The position numbers and the translations under genes are program-made. This document shows positions 1 through 11,815 of a stretch of 64,000 nt of DNA, in pieces (position 1 is the first letter of the stretch; the number at the start of each line of letters is the position of its first letter). Location: contig CM056994.1 in the NCBI GenBank assembly GCA_029891345.1, positions 140,824,457 through 140,888,456 of the forward strand, written 5' to 3'. The notes below the pieces were generated by a model. That model was not told the origin of the DNA, ran no database searches, and worked only from the letters and a program-made list of their open reading frames with translations. Source of the stretch: Dryococelus australis (Eukaryota; Arthropoda; Insecta; Phasmatodea; Phasmatidae).

Positions 1-400
1 GTGTCCCTGGGACACCAAACCTGAGCAAAAGAGATTTAAAATAATAAAAATTAAATTTTTTAAGAGTGCTTTTGAGCTTTGCGTGTTTTTTTAGTAATTT
101 ACACTATCAGTTGTGTTCCGGCTGCTGAATTTCGCTTGTTTCTTTCACTATATTATATCGAATGGTTGAATTGTGGAGGGCTCAGTATCATTTAATGTCC
201 AAGCCAAAACGCAGCATCTCAAATTCGTAGTTATAACTAAAGTAATATTTATTATTGAGCTTAGAGAAGCCTTCGCTTTTACGCCGGTTGGTTAACTAGG
301 AGGAAGGTGTTCGGATCCGACATGATAAACTGACCAGCTCCGGCCCAGTCAGGAAACACTAACCCCAGCAGAAACATACGTAGGGCCAACGGTTGGAATT
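1..400. other. Unassigned sequence at window start
   Basis: I see no gene, RNA or recognisable transposon end here. The stretch is AT-rich with a slightly GC-richer patch at about 300-440. Confidence 0.5.
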
Positions 401-1390
401 TCGTTGGAATGGTTAGCGGAACGTTGGGTTGGACCACGAATAATAAAACAACTTTGGCCTAATATAATATGCCAACGAAAAATTTCTACCATGGACATTT
501 TGTGAGATTACTTAACACTGCAAAGAAAATTATGTGACTAAATCAGAATAAGCCAGAACATACTGCAAATGTATTTTTTTTTTAACTTTGAAAGGATTGT
601 AAGTGGTTGGTAACAAGTTGGAATACATAGTGTTGGTAATTGGCATGGTTCCTTCTGTTGGGCTAGTGTTGTGCAACCAACATATAATGTAATATTATAG
701 AAATATATTCCTTAGTGAAAATAGTACCTTTTTCCTTTGCGTTAAAGAATAAAAATGTTTTTCAAGATGTGAGATACTTATTCTGCGATATTTATTTAGT
801 CGGTTATATGTTGCTTTAAAGTTGGAAAATCATTGGTTGGGGTTTGGTATGGTATTTAATGTTGCACCAAACGTCTGTAGCAAAATTTATGCCAGCAAAT
901 TTCTACCATGCATATTTTATAAGGTTACTTAGCACTCTCGAGAAAATGACGTCACTAAATCAGACATAGCTAGAACATATTGCAAGTCCCCAATAGATAC
1001 ATAAGCAAGGCCACAACGTTCGAAATTGTTTGGCAATGTTGGCCAACATTGTGTAGGAATCCAACATATTGACTTTGGACCAAGGTTGTTTGCCAACCAA
1101 ATCTAAACTTACATATATAATGAAAATTGTGTTATGATATTCAATAATATTCGTTTATATATATAATTACTTACCTCGCTCCAGAGAATGATGATGAAAA
1201 GTCAGAAAATATAACCTATTGGAATTGGAATTTAAAATAGGTGGCTTTTTGGTCGGTAGCCAGCTAGTAAACATATTGTTTCTTACATGTGAGCACATTT
1301 TGTTGGGCCACCAAATTTTAATGTAAAAATACAGAACAACCTTTTTGAAAGAAAACAGTGCTACTTGCTTCTATTTTATAGAATACGAAG
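400..1390. repeat. Degenerate repeats rich in TTGG/CCAA words
   Basis: Two blocks of about 100 bp, at about 468-570 and 886-985, share the same order of words: a 'tatgcca' core, 'aatttctaccatg', 'attttgtgagattacttaacact', then 'actaaatcaga' and 'agaacata'. They are about 418 bp apart and roughly 80% identical by eye. Around them lie many copies of GTTGGCCAAC-like words, for example near 1040. The same vocabulary recurs in the 198-bp array that follows. No coding capacity is evident. Confidence 0.55.
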
Positions 1391-2330
1391 GTACTTCATC
1401 ACCTGAGATATTTCTCTTTAAAATATTATCAGTTTTTTATGTCATATCAATGTTGGGAACACAACATTTAATACTTGGTACTAATTTTTTATTTAGGCCT
1501 ACATTGCATAACAAAAATTATGCCAAAAATGATAATAACCATTTTCCTGATCAAATAAAACCATAATTATTACTTTTTTTAATATCTACACTTTTAACAA
1601 ACATCCTATGTTTTATTTGCAAATTTACTTCGTAAGTGATGTGTAAGTTACTTGGAAATTACAATGTTATATTTGGTAGTTAAATATCTGTTGGACAAAC
1701 ATTGTGCAATCAACATTATGCCAACAAATGTAATTGCCATATTTCGAATGAAATAACACTATAATTTTTATGATTTTTTGTATAGCATCTCTAACATACA
1801 AACTATTTCTTATTTAAAATTGACTTCGTTGGTGATGTGTTGATTCGTTTTCGGGAAACATAATGTTCTCATTTGGTATGTAAACTTCTGTTGGGCCAAC
1901 ATTTTGTAGTCAAAATTATGCCAGTAAAGAACGTGCTGATTATCTGATAAAGAAACACTGTATGCTATAAAATTTATTAAAAATAATGTTTGTAAGGCAC
2001 AATCCATGTCTTATTGAATATTGGTTTCATTGTTAATGTCTTGTTTACTTGTCGGATAACTTAACATCAACATTTGGTATGTACTGCGTATCTTTGTTAG
2101 GCCAACATTGTACAACAAATATAAATTCACTAATACAAATTAATCGTTTTAAATTTAAAAACGTCCTTACGTTCACAACACACAAATAATCGCACAAATG
2201 TAAATTTTCATTAAACTGTGTTTGGTTCCTCATGTGTAAAGACGATGTTGTAAGCATAACAGTTGGCGACTGGTTTTTGTTACGTTGGGACAACATTGCA
2301 TTGTAGGCATTATGTCATCATTGGATAAAA
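1390..2330 (+). repeat. Tandem array, about five 198-bp degenerate units
   Basis: The landmark ATTATGCCA or its degenerate form falls at about 1517, 1715, 1915, 2116 and 2309, a spacing of 193-201 bp. Each is preceded at a constant distance by 'GTTGGGCCAACATT'-like sequence and, further upstream, by 'GGTATGTAAA' and 'GATGTGTT'-like words. Identity between units is moderate (about 65-75% by eye), so the array is old. Short frames called across it are artefacts of the repeats. The length resembles satellite monomers of insects, but the family is not one I recognise. Confidence 0.7.
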
Positions 2331-2345
2331 TATTTTTTTCTAAAT

Positions 2346-2463
<118 letters not shown>

Positions 2464-2649
2464 CATTTAATTTCCATAGTGGTTTACATTTTTGTACAGA
2501 TATTATATTAAAATCAACGGACTGCCTTTTTGTGTATTAGTCATTAGTTGAACAATATAGTCTTGTGAATTGTAGGTTTTAAATTCAGTTTCAGATTATT
2601 AAAATCTAACTTATATTCTACATAAAATAAATCAGAGAGTAGCTTAAAC

Positions 2650-3000
2650 TGGATTATAATGGTGACTATTAATCAACGACAAGGAGTTACATTAGTCTAG
2701 TAGGGCTCTGTCTGCACAGCTCAATGTCGCTAGTAAACGTTGTATTATCCCGTGGAGTACAATTAAGGATTATTGCACCAAATTTCTAGCAGATGCAGAT
2801 CGTGCAACTATTGCAAAAATTGGAAAGCCTTTTGTTATGGCGCCTGAAATTGAACTTAAGATACTGAACTTCATAAAAACAATGTAGCCATTAGGCTTTG
2901 GGTTTACATTTAACCAGGTCTGACGCGTGGAGCGTAGGGTTACTGAAGTTGCAGGACTCAAACCTTTCTCTTCAGAAAAGCGCAAAATTTTTTTGTTGTA
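2650..3000 (+). pseudogene. CENP-B/pipsqueak-type HTH fragment of a transposase
   Basis: In one forward frame I read AS-KRCIIPWSTIKDY followed after about 15 residues by KIGKPFVMAPEIELKIL, NFIKTM, a stop, PLGFGFTFNQV, a stop, then RRVTEVAGLKPFSSEK. This is the order seen at the N-terminus of pogo/Tigger-like and pipsqueak-domain proteins: a 'IP-STI-DY' helix-turn-helix, a 'GKP-VL-PEIE' segment, a 'GFGLT--QVR' segment and 'PF-EEK'. Such domains bind transposon ends. Two in-frame stops (near 2885 and 2922) and the lack of any DDE part show it is dead and truncated. The family is inferred from motif order only. The reverse-strand frame over the same bases is a shadow. Confidence 0.7.
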
Positions 3001-3082
3001 ATTTATTATGAGAATTTGAATTTTTTACCATTTGGGAATTATGTTGTGCAATGCAATTTTTCCTTATAATCTGTCAGCTATA

Positions 3083-4321
3083 CCTGGGGGCTTAGTTATT
3101 GGTTAATTTTTCTTAATCGTTTCGTTTCGAAAGTTTCTCGAAACGAAAAAAATCTTCGAGATAGTCAATTTGGTATTCTAAGTCATTATTCGTTACAGCC
3201 CTCCGCGACTTCGGCAAAGTTCGGATTTTCGTTAGCGAATGCAGGGTGGCAACACTATGAACATGAACTTCGACTGTTTTATGTGACTTTGTTTATAAAT
3301 TATGAATAATTAAAATTGAAAACATTAATAAACCAAGGTAGTAAAGCGCTTAAAATATTTTGTTGGCTTTTAGCGCGTTTTAAATCTTGGTATTAAATAC
3401 ATAAGGTGTTATAGGAAAAAGGAATAATTCGTTAGTCAGTCAAGTGTGTCAAATTCTCTGACGATATCTTACTATTTTGTAACTCGGCTTAACGTGTGAT
3501 ATATTACACACAAAAATGCTTTAATTTCACGTGCACTGTGTTGAAATAGACTCGCATGTACGCCTGTACGAGAGAGCAGATATAACTTTACTTGTAGCTT
3601 GCCCGAAGATTTTCCCCAATGGCCATTTTGTTTTTTAGCTGCAAGCTATTTACGAACAACCGTTTTCATGTTACGTATAATACCAAGATTATAAATTAAG
3701 TAATGAACAAACTAGACACTATTGTGTTTATTGTGCATTGCATTAGTATAAATATATGGATTTTCACTCAATTATTTTCAAGAGAAAGTATTCTGGTTGT
3801 AAACCTTCAAAAATTATTTACAACTTAGAGCTACCTATCAAGTGTTTTATGAACTTCATTTTACAAAGCAAATTTTAGAGTAAAACGGTGTTTATAATCC
3901 CTTATTTCATTATAAACTACTGTAATAATCTAACAAATTCCCTCATAATAGCCCGCCTATACTGCTGCTTAGATAGTTCACAAATTAAAACAGCAATGTT
4001 AATTGGTGCTTTTAAAATATTTATTCTGAAATATAGTTTTATGTTCCTGTAATGCATGAACGCGTATTACATCATTATTCTCTTCTTTTGCAGTCCTAAA
4101 ATAATCTGTTACACACCAGCCAAGTTTTTATAATAAAACTTAATAACGAAGGCTCGAAGGGCTTCGTTTTCGTTTCGAGTTTCTTATCAAACATAGTGAT
4201 ATCAAACTAACACTAGAATGAGCTTAGAATAGCTCATTTCGTTTGTAAACGAAAATTCGTGTAGTAAGGAATAATTTTGTCGAGAGGAAACGAAACGAAT
4301 AACTTACAATAACCCCCCAGG
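3083..4321. mobile_element. Non-autonomous DNA transposon with inverted ends
   Basis: The left end starts CCTGGGGGCTTAGTTATT and the right end, read on the reverse strand, starts CCTGGGGGGTTATTGTAAG. Both are followed within 40 bp by CGTTTCGTTTC-like sequence. The interior (about 1.24 kb) has no coding frame. A small perfect hairpin (AATGAGCT arms, 6-nt loop) sits at 4217-4238 near the right end. No clean target duplication is visible, so the superfamily is left open; hAT is a guess from the CAGG just outside the right end. Confidence 0.55.
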
Positions 4322-4420
4322 CCTGCATTACTCTGATATGTACAATTTCATTTAATTAAAAAATATTTTTCTTAATCAAATATTACATTTAGTGATAAAC
4401 ACCATACTAACACCATACTA

Positions 4421-4495
4421 TTACGGAGTAACTTGAATACTATCACGGAGTAACTTGAATACCATCACGGAGTAACTAGAATATCACGGAGTTAC
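4421..4495 (+). repeat. 22-bp minisatellite, about 3.5 copies
   Basis: The unit ATCACGGAGTAACTTGAATA is repeated with one to three changes per copy. The phrase 'tatcacggaatta' at about 4657 may be a stray related copy. Confidence 0.85.
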
Positions 4496-4499
4496 CTAC

Positions 4500-6540
4500 T
4501 TTTACTACCAAATTTTGTTAATCAATAATTGGGGAAAAAACTTCGCTATTTTCAATTTATGAATAAAATTGTACGTAAATAATCACTCTATCTCATGAAA
4601 CAAAGATAAATAACCATAGCCTGATATTTCCGAAACAGTAACAGAAAAGTCTTAGTATCACGGAATTATCTAACTTTACCCTATAGGTTAATAAAGACTA
4701 TAAAGTTGACTTAAAAAATTGTATAAAAATGTGGCTACTAATACAAAGGCTGCAAGCTAGAATCATATGTCGACCAACGAAATATTCAGGTCGTATTGTA
4801 AAGTGGTACGTGATGAGAAATCATAGGATTTACGAATTTTTAAAGAAATTTTTTTATTGTAAAATTTATTTAAATCACTAGTAACCAACGTTGGCAGAAC
4901 GTGGTCAAATGGTTGACATTATGCATGATTTTGCTACTGGGATATTGAGCAACATAATACCAACTTATATAAATGGTTGTTTTTGTGTAACACACCTAGG
5001 TTATAGTTTATCGAATGTAGAATATTAGTTAGCAAATGATCGAAATAGTATGAATAACCAACATAACAACAACGTAAAATAGTGGTTCGGTTTCTACAAT
5101 ATTATACTTGCATGTGTAAGGAACCGGTAGCAAATAATTGGTTGGCATCCGGTTTAAATATTACTAGGATATTTATGGTTGGCATAGTTCCGAGTGTTAT
5201 TTTGATGTCAAGCGAACGTTATTTTTGAAAGCGTTGACCTAACCTTCACGGAAAGGTTGGATTTACGTTGGCCCAACCAAAAAATACTACATGGGAATAT
5301 AAGTTACGTTCGTAAATAGTCCGCTGTCTTAGAAGTTGACAGGAGCTGAGTGGTAAAAAATGGTGTTAACTACAACTCACACCATGGCTTGAACCAGCGA
5401 TTGTGCAGAAACTAACTACAAAAATTCTACTGCTAACCGCTGACATAATTCAAATGTAAGAAAATTACAATATATTATTATGAAAATTCGTCCAGGTTTT
5501 CATACGCTTTAATAAAAGTATTATATAAATTGATATTTATGAAACAATTTTTACCCTATCCTGTGTTATAATTAATTTATATATTTCACAAGTATTTATA
5601 TATTGAAAAAATACTTCCTAGTATTTTCTGCTTTCTTTTTTAATTGTCATAAATACTAGAACATTAAGTTTAACTTTAAAATCGAAACCAATGACTTATA
5701 AGATGTCCGTCGCTGGAGCATAATGATAGGAGAATAATATTAATTAAATTTGAGTGTCCAACCTTAAACCGAAGTAACAGAGCATAAAAAACTCAAACTT
5801 CAAAGCTATCCTCGTAATATTGCCCTAGTATCTTTACCTGCGCCTAGCCGAGCAGTATATTTGATGTTCCAAATCTACTTAGCTTTCCTTTCTTGTTATT
5901 AATAGTGAACCCTTCGTCAAAGATTCAAGTGAAACATTTAAATAAGTAGGCTAAATTTTATTCGGTGAACTATAGGATATGCAGCGGTCAAACTAAAATG
6001 AAAGGAAACACTTCGCATGGCTTCTTGCAGTGACGAATTCGCCACTAAATTAAGTTGAATAATTCAATAATATCTGACTGACGTAAAAACGAGAGTTAAT
6101 TGGAGATGATAAATGAAAATGTCTCAAATAACATAGTTAATTTTGTTAATGAACTTTGTGGAATATAAAAATTTTGCGCAATGGATCGGTGTTATTTGAA
6201 TACCTGGAAATACGTCAGTGTGGCACCAGTGCTTATTGTATGTTACTGAATTAAGTGAATTTATATTTGACGAGTAAATAATTGATGGTGCAGCGACATA
6301 CCGTTAGAGTGAGCAAACTATCAGATTACCGTAGAAAAGAAAACATTTGAAAACCAGATGTATTTAAACAAAGGTAACCCTAATAAACATCAGTATATAA
6401 GTATTATGGAAAATGTAGTATTTAACATTAAATAATTCAAGGAACATGTACACAGAGAGATTTAAAACAACGTTTTCTGATTTCAGAAATATGTTTTCTG
6501 TATACAGCGTATATATGCTATGTCATTTACACATATAATT
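4500..6540. other. AT-rich spacer, no gene seen
   Basis: No coding signal or structured RNA was recognised. Between 4880 and 5290 the words AACCAACGTTGG, TGGTTGGCAT and TTGGCCCAACC recur, echoing the repeats at 400-2330 and at 48200. The rest is unremarkable. Confidence 0.5.
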
Positions 6541-6546
6541 ACAGAA

Positions 6547-6582
6547 ATATTTTGTCCGCGGTTTCGTCCGCGGACAAAATAT
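6547..6582 (-). repeat. Perfect 15-bp hairpin, likely Helitron 3' end
   Basis: The arms ATATTTTGTCCGCGG and their exact complement flank a 6-nt loop. It lies just past the C-terminal end of the Helitron helicase remnant on the reverse strand, where Helitrons carry a short hairpin near their 3' terminus. The expected CTRR just after the hairpin is not seen in canonical form (the sequence reads CTGT), so the exact end is uncertain. Confidence 0.6.
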
Positions 6583-6599
6583 ATATACGACATAAGTAG

Positions 6600-7030
6600 T
6601 TATGACATCGGGTACTGGATTACCAGTAGCAGAATGAGCTTACTCTGAAGCAGGCTACGTAGAGCTGTCCATGTGAGAAGTAGTTGTGTCTCAAGTATAT
6701 CCCTGTCACTTCTAGCGACTGTCATTGGACCTCTTTCGTAGTCACACCGAAAGAGTCTTTGGGAGAATCTGCAGTATTTTAATTTCGAATTTGTACTCGG
6801 ATTGAATGAGTGATATGCAGTGTATAGGAACTTATTCCTAACAAGCACGTCCACTGGAGACAGTTGTCTCTGATAACACATTTTTGCGAAGCCTTCACTT
6901 GAAGCCTCGTGCTTACGCAGCGTTTCCGCTGGTTAATGTTTCGCAGCAACATGAATAGATTCCCAAACTTGAGGAAAAGCTCGTGTAGTGATATGCCCGG
7001 ATGATATACGCTGTTGAAAAACTCCAGATG
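6600..7030 (-). pseudogene. Helitron (Pif1-like) helicase, C-terminal remnant
   Basis: The reverse strand reads HPGISLHELFLKFGNLFMLLRNIN, then a gap of moderate similarity, then VTTKEVQ, a stop, QSLEVTGIYL, and YFSHGQLYVACFRVSS. In Helitron and Pif1 helicases the same region reads 'GMPPHKL-LK-G--VMLLRN', 'INK-QGQTL---GI-L' and 'FSHGQLYVA-SRV'. This is the end of the helicase domain including motif V/VI. Only about 140 residues remain. There are in-frame stops at RN-stop-NT and at the Q(stop)QSLE position, where the conserved Gly codon GGA has become TGA. Replication-initiator (Rep) sequence is not present. The window therefore keeps only the 3' end of a rolling-circle element, followed on its strand by the hairpin. 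Confidence 0.85.
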
Positions 7031-7864
7031 GTAATAAATTGCGTTATCTATTTTTATTTTTATTTTTTTTAGCTATGACCACTGATTTGTACTCCATTTC
7101 TATCCGTTCGAATAAATAAAGCAAACTGAGAAAATTATTTATTATTATGTTTTCGTTGTTCAACCTTCGCAAGAACTTCTGTGGCATATTTTTTGTAACT
7201 ATTTGCTGTACAATTTACAACTATATGCTAAAAACTGGATAAGACCATATTTCTGAGTATTTATAATATTAGCAATAATGTTAGATGAGGTATTACTTTG
7301 ATGAACAAAGCTTTATTTGCAAGAAAACCAATATAAATAAATAGGCTCGTTATTGTCGTAATACGTGACTTTGATGGTATTCTAGTTAATTCACAAGTTA
7401 TCGTTATTACAATTCGGTTTGCAAAAACAAATTAAATGTTGTAACACAAACATTGGTTGCTGCACAGAAGTATGTATCCCAGTTCACTTTTCGTCGGAAA
7501 CCACAAACAAATTATTAATCACTGTGTATATTAAATCTCATAAGGCAAAATATAACAACGCGCGATGAAATTCACACATTTCATAAAAGATGAGATACAA
7601 ACATTTTGTTCACAGGAATATGCAGGTTGCTTTTCTATTAATAATTTTACCGTTTGAAAAGTTTTTATAAAAAATGTGGTTTTGAAAGTTGCGGGCAAGA
7701 AAATGATGTAATATACGTAACATACGTCCTCGGACGATCAAAATACTACACATAGAAATATGCATCAGATGATGATAGAGAGTGATATTACAAATTATCG
7801 TAAAAAACAAAGCAGCTCAATAATAACTTATATATATATGATTGATACGCAGTTCGGTTATGTT
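7031..7864. other. AT-rich spacer, nothing recognised
   Basis: I see no coding remnant, tRNA-like unit or transposon end here; the short frames have no family resemblance. Confidence 0.5.
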
Positions 7865-8690
7865 CAATAGTGCGCCCCACCCACACGCACTGCTATTAAT
7901 GCTGCAACACGGTATGGCATGGAGTCCAGTCCAGATGTTGTCCTCAGGCAGACAGGCTGATAATATTGTGGGACGCTGTTCCAAATACCGGATACTGTGG
8001 CATGGCGGCAGCTGACGTTTAAAGGGGTCTCACACATGCTCGATTGGTGACATGTCAGGGGAGCGGGCAGGCCATAGCAGAGTTTTAATATGACTAAGGA
8101 AATCCTGGGCGACCCGTTCCCTGAGCAGTCAGGCATTATACAGCTGGAATATGGCACATGTAATCACGGCCAGAAATGGAAACAGATGGATGCGTAGTAC
8201 CTCATCTACGTACCGCTGAACTGTCAATTTTCCATGTAACAAAATAAGATCAGAGAGACCGTCCTAGGCAATGGCTACCCAGAACTTAATGCCTACTGCA
8301 GGTAAGTGTTCCGCTCGTTAGTGATAATAGGATTGTGACGTTCACCAGGGGTCATCCGCGCTCGGGAGGGACTCATCATAAGACTAGATACTATCGGGTT
8401 TCCACGAGATCTCTCTGCGCATAACACATCACACGAGTCATCGGTCATCTCAACTGTTAGTCTACTTTGTGTATCTTGAGCCGGTATTCCGCGTGCGTGT
8501 GTGTAACTTGACGTATCTTCTGCTCCCAACAGCATCGTACTGTATGGTCCGAGCGATCCTCATGGTGGGTCATATGGCGATTCAACACCCCTGCAGTTTT
8601 CAGGCAGATTATCAGTCCTTTCTCCTAGTCCTTCAATTCCGTAAAGCGATGTCTTTCGCGTCTTCCTGGCATTCTTCATCACTCTGTATG
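7865..8690 (-). pseudogene. Tc1-like transposase, deleted and frameshifted
   Basis: Read on the reverse strand the order is that of a Tc1-family transposase. An N-terminal helix-turn-helix region (RHRFTELKD, stop, EKGLII, then AGVLNRHM) is followed by a segment like 'GERHNPIITNERNT'. Next come a strand-forming part (FWVAIA, stop, DG, DLILLHGKLTVQRYVDEVLR) and the catalytic centre FQLYNA, where FQxDNA is expected and Asp has become Tyr. After about 32 residues comes WPARSPDMSPIEHV, a stop, then D, holding the conserved Glu. The tail LDSMPYRVAALIAVR is in another frame. Compared with the usual 340 residues, the segment between the HTH and the first Asp is missing. At least four stops and two frameshifts make it inactive. 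It is a member of the DD34E Tc1/mariner superfamily. Confidence 0.85.
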
Positions 8691-8879
8691 TTTGCTTGAT
8701 ATTGTCTTGTGTATCTCGCAGTAATACGATTTCGACTACACGCCAGTGTATACGACCGGTGGCAGATGTTCGCAGCGCCACTGTTGTTCTTGCGGTCAAA
8801 TGCAAACGTACCAATATGGTATCATGCGCATACTTGCCCGTATTCTCACTGTTTACTTCGTTTCGTTGTTGGCGCATCG

Positions 8880-8908
8880 TTTCTTTGTCCAGTAGTGTAT
8901 ATTTGAAA
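8880..8908 (-). repeat. Possible terminal inverted repeat of the Tc1 fossil
   Basis: On the reverse strand, CACTACTGGACAAAGAAACG follows ATA about 200 bp upstream of the HTH-coding part. This is a Tc1-style terminal sequence in the right place, but no matching copy is visible beyond the other end near 7860. Confidence 0.35.
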
Positions 8909-8909
8909 T

Positions 8910-9649
8910 AAACGTTTTTCTCCTATTTTATTTTTTAAGGGTTCGAATTTATTAGAATCCTGGAAAATGTCTTAATGTATTTATATAGCCAACATTTGGA
9001 AGCGAAGAACATAAAATTAGTTCGGGTTGAGTGAGTTTTTGAACGATTCTTAGAAAACACTTATTGACCCTTTTCACATTATAACGAATGGAATTATCAA
9101 GCATTCCTGAAATTAATTATTGCTAGGGGTTTACGTATGCAATATTTTAAAGTGAAGGGCATTATTACATATTTTTTGGGTTAATTAAATATTTAGGACT
9201 ACACGAAAATGCATTTAACAACTTTTCACCATTATAGTTGTTGAATTCCAAAAATCGTGAAATAAGTTTTTGGACATGTATGCCTATACAGTGTGGGACT
9301 GATTTCGACCGAGAAACGTCGTGAGGTTCTTCCTTAGTAAATTCCAATGTGAAATATACGGAACACTTTACACTTAAACTCGACTTTAAGTGAGATATGA
9401 GCGATTTAATACTAAGATTTAAAATTTAATATTTTTTGGCAAAATATTAGAAACTAATAACACTAATAACATTGAATTCTGTTATCTGAATCTTGAACGT
9501 AAGAGCAAAATCGTATTAGTACCTGCCCAGTAATCAAAATGACTAGGATGGCCTCCCTTAATGTATATAACATTTTTAACGTCAGTTATGAACATTTGAT
9601 GTTTGTATATTGAGCAACAGATCAGAACCCAACTGTTGTGTAAAATGCG
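8910..9649. other. Spacer between Tc1 fossil and Harbinger element
   Basis: AT-rich with no recognised content. It ends at the TTA that borders the Harbinger element. Confidence 0.5.
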
Positions 9650-9909
9650 TTAGGCCCAGTGCATACGTCCGGACAATGTCCGCACCGCACCGCTGAAGCA
9701 CCCGAAATGCGTTCCACCAAGGCTTGGCTTGTATTCATAAATGCACACGTACTTGCGGCGCCGCTGTGGTACCACACGTCCACTGAGCGTGCAGTTTTGG
9801 GCGCAGTTCCCCACAGGAACGCGGTGGCACCAAGCGTCCACCTGCGTCCTCTAGTACATTGGAGTCAATCGGCCAGTGCACACGTGCGGTATTTTACCGC
9901 AGCAGCAAA

Positions 9910-10098
9910 ATGGCGGGAACTGGATGTGAAGATGTGTTGGACGTAGAACTGGTTATCGCAGAGGTGGAAAAACTTCCAGAAATTTGGAATGTTGCTGTAG
10001 AAGGATTTCACGACCGCACTAAAAAACGAAGTGCGTGGATTTATATGTTTCGACAATTTAGTGACGACTTCGATGAAAAGGACAATGAGAAAAACTAA
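9910..10098 (+). pseudogene. MADF-domain (Myb/SANT-like) protein of the Harbinger element, truncated
   Basis: The frame starts MAGTGCEDVLDVELVIAEV and continues EKLPEIWNVAVEGFHDRTKK, RSAWIYMFRQFSDDFDEKDN before stopping. This is the first half of a MADF domain: an acidic start, 'LI-EV-K-P-IWD', 'Y-DR-KK--AW', and 'DF-EK'. Harbinger elements encode such a Myb/SANT-like DNA-binding partner, which helps the transposase reach the nucleus and the element ends. The start is the ATG at 9910; an ATG at 9859 in the same frame is less likely because the domain's conserved part begins after 9910. Only 62 residues are left; a loss of one base near 10096 would explain the early stop. A BESS or C-terminal part is absent. 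Confidence 0.75.
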
Positions 10099-11211
10099 AG
10101 TGGAGTTAATTATATAAGCGCATAATATGAATGGCATTAACAAGAATTTTATTTATGTTTATATTATAATGTGACGTAATAAAAGAGCACACAAAGTTAT
10201 TGAATACAACATAGGTGTAGACCGCATATTGCACAACAATTCACAAAACAGTACAGTTTATTTACCTGAATGTTAATACATTTTTATGATAATGAGAGAA
10301 AGCATGATGAAAAATCTTTATATTCATATCTACATGTAACATAATAGTAAACATAAAATACATACGAGCATACGCAAATTACGTGATATTTGTCTTTCTG
10401 CAAATAGCACGAAGGTTATATAAATAGCCACGTGACCAAGTTGTATGCATTAAAATTATGTATATGGTGAGTTAGTATTCAGTATTTAGCACATTCTGTT
10501 AAATAGTGACCACTAAACACTAAATACAGATCATTATATATATATATATATATATATATACGAGAACAACTAATATGCAAATAACCGTTGTGGTTTTCGC
10601 ACGTAGGTGGTTAAAATTGCATTTTAGTAGAGCGTAATGTACAATTATAGCAACTTTTACACACCTTTAAAATAGTTGCTCGGGTATAGTGATGTTTATA
10701 AAGTTATAGTACATCCACGAGATTTATGTGATTGTTTTCGTAAAATAAGTATATAAACATTGTAATCTCGTCAATATAGTTTGTAATTGTTTACTTCCAA
10801 AGTGTTGCTATAAATGATGGATAAATTAAATACACTGGTCCATTTAAACATACAAAATGACTAATTACGAAAGTACCACTTGAAACATGGCCTCAAATAA
10901 GAGAGTCTTAAGTACCCAATGTTATACGTAAGTATAACTTAATATTGTTTGACATAGATGTTTATTTTCATACAGCAGATCGGTTACTCATAAACAACGA
11001 CAATAATAGGCGTGCATATAAAATAGTAAACTTAAAACCCTCGTATTATTTCTCTTTGTGTAAGTACAAATGAACTAAAGGTGAATAATGTAATGTGAAA
11101 TAACTGTTACAAAATATTTGTTTATATACATAAATATGATCTACTTACTTTGCAAACGAGCAGTTTACATACAATTTTGTTGCCAGAGAACGCTACTAAA
11201 ACAAGTCCAAA

Positions 11212-11815
11212 TTAATCAGCACAATTATTTCTTATTTGGCTCCATTGAACGGGTCCTCGAAAGGAGACTACGTTATTGCATGTGACATCAGTGAAACTTT
11301 GCACACTCAATGCAACGTAGATGTTATATTCTTCTCTAAGTCGCACAAACTTGTAGAGAATTAAACACATTTTAATAATCGTATTAGCGAAATCCCAATT
11401 CACATTTATGGCCTTGTTAAACATTGCCATTTGTTTGAAAAAATGCCAAACGTACTTTCCACATACCTGCGAGCCCGTTATAATCTATAATTATATATTT
11501 TTTTTGTCTGACAAAACGTTACCACTGTAAGGCCTCGTTATATTACTTGAAAAGGGAAAATGCCTCGTCGCCAACAAACACGTAATACATTTTCGGACCT
11601 TCAGTTCCTGCAAGAGGTTTACTGCTCGTAATAATGAGTGATGTGCTTTGGAGCTTTCTGTAAAACTAAGACTGTATTCTTTGATTTGATCTTGTCCCTT
11701 ATTCTTCCTAACAGCTCATGAAATGATTCGACACTCATGCAGAAGCAATTTAAAGATTTGTCTGCGTTTTCCTGTGGTTCTGAAAAATATTGCAAATCCG
11801 CCTTTCACTAATCAG
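11212..11815 (-). pseudogene. Harbinger transposase (DDE_4 type), internally deleted
   Basis: The reverse strand first reads CFCMSVESFHELLGRIR, matching the 'F-yFRMS-esF-eLL--I' segment near the N-terminus of Harbinger transposases. It then jumps to LAGTEGPKMYYVFVGDEAF, which holds a catalytic Asp in 'VGDEAF'. RARRYVESTFGIFSNKW follows with the catalytic Glu of 'RR-VE--FG', then FNKAINVNWDFANTIIKM, LYKFVRLREEYN and VQWSQIRNNCAD, close to the family's end. The part between the HELL segment and the Asp, which includes the first catalytic Asp, is deleted. Frameshifts occur near 11430 and 11540, and there are stops, among them one at the position of Ser in RLSRARR. It lies opposite the MADF gene within the same element. 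A frame at 11835-12083 with RRMFICPRV may be an upstream part. Confidence 0.85.

Noticed and set aside
8469..8911. Forward frames opposite the Tc1 fossil
   Set aside because: They are shadows of the reverse-strand transposase remnant.
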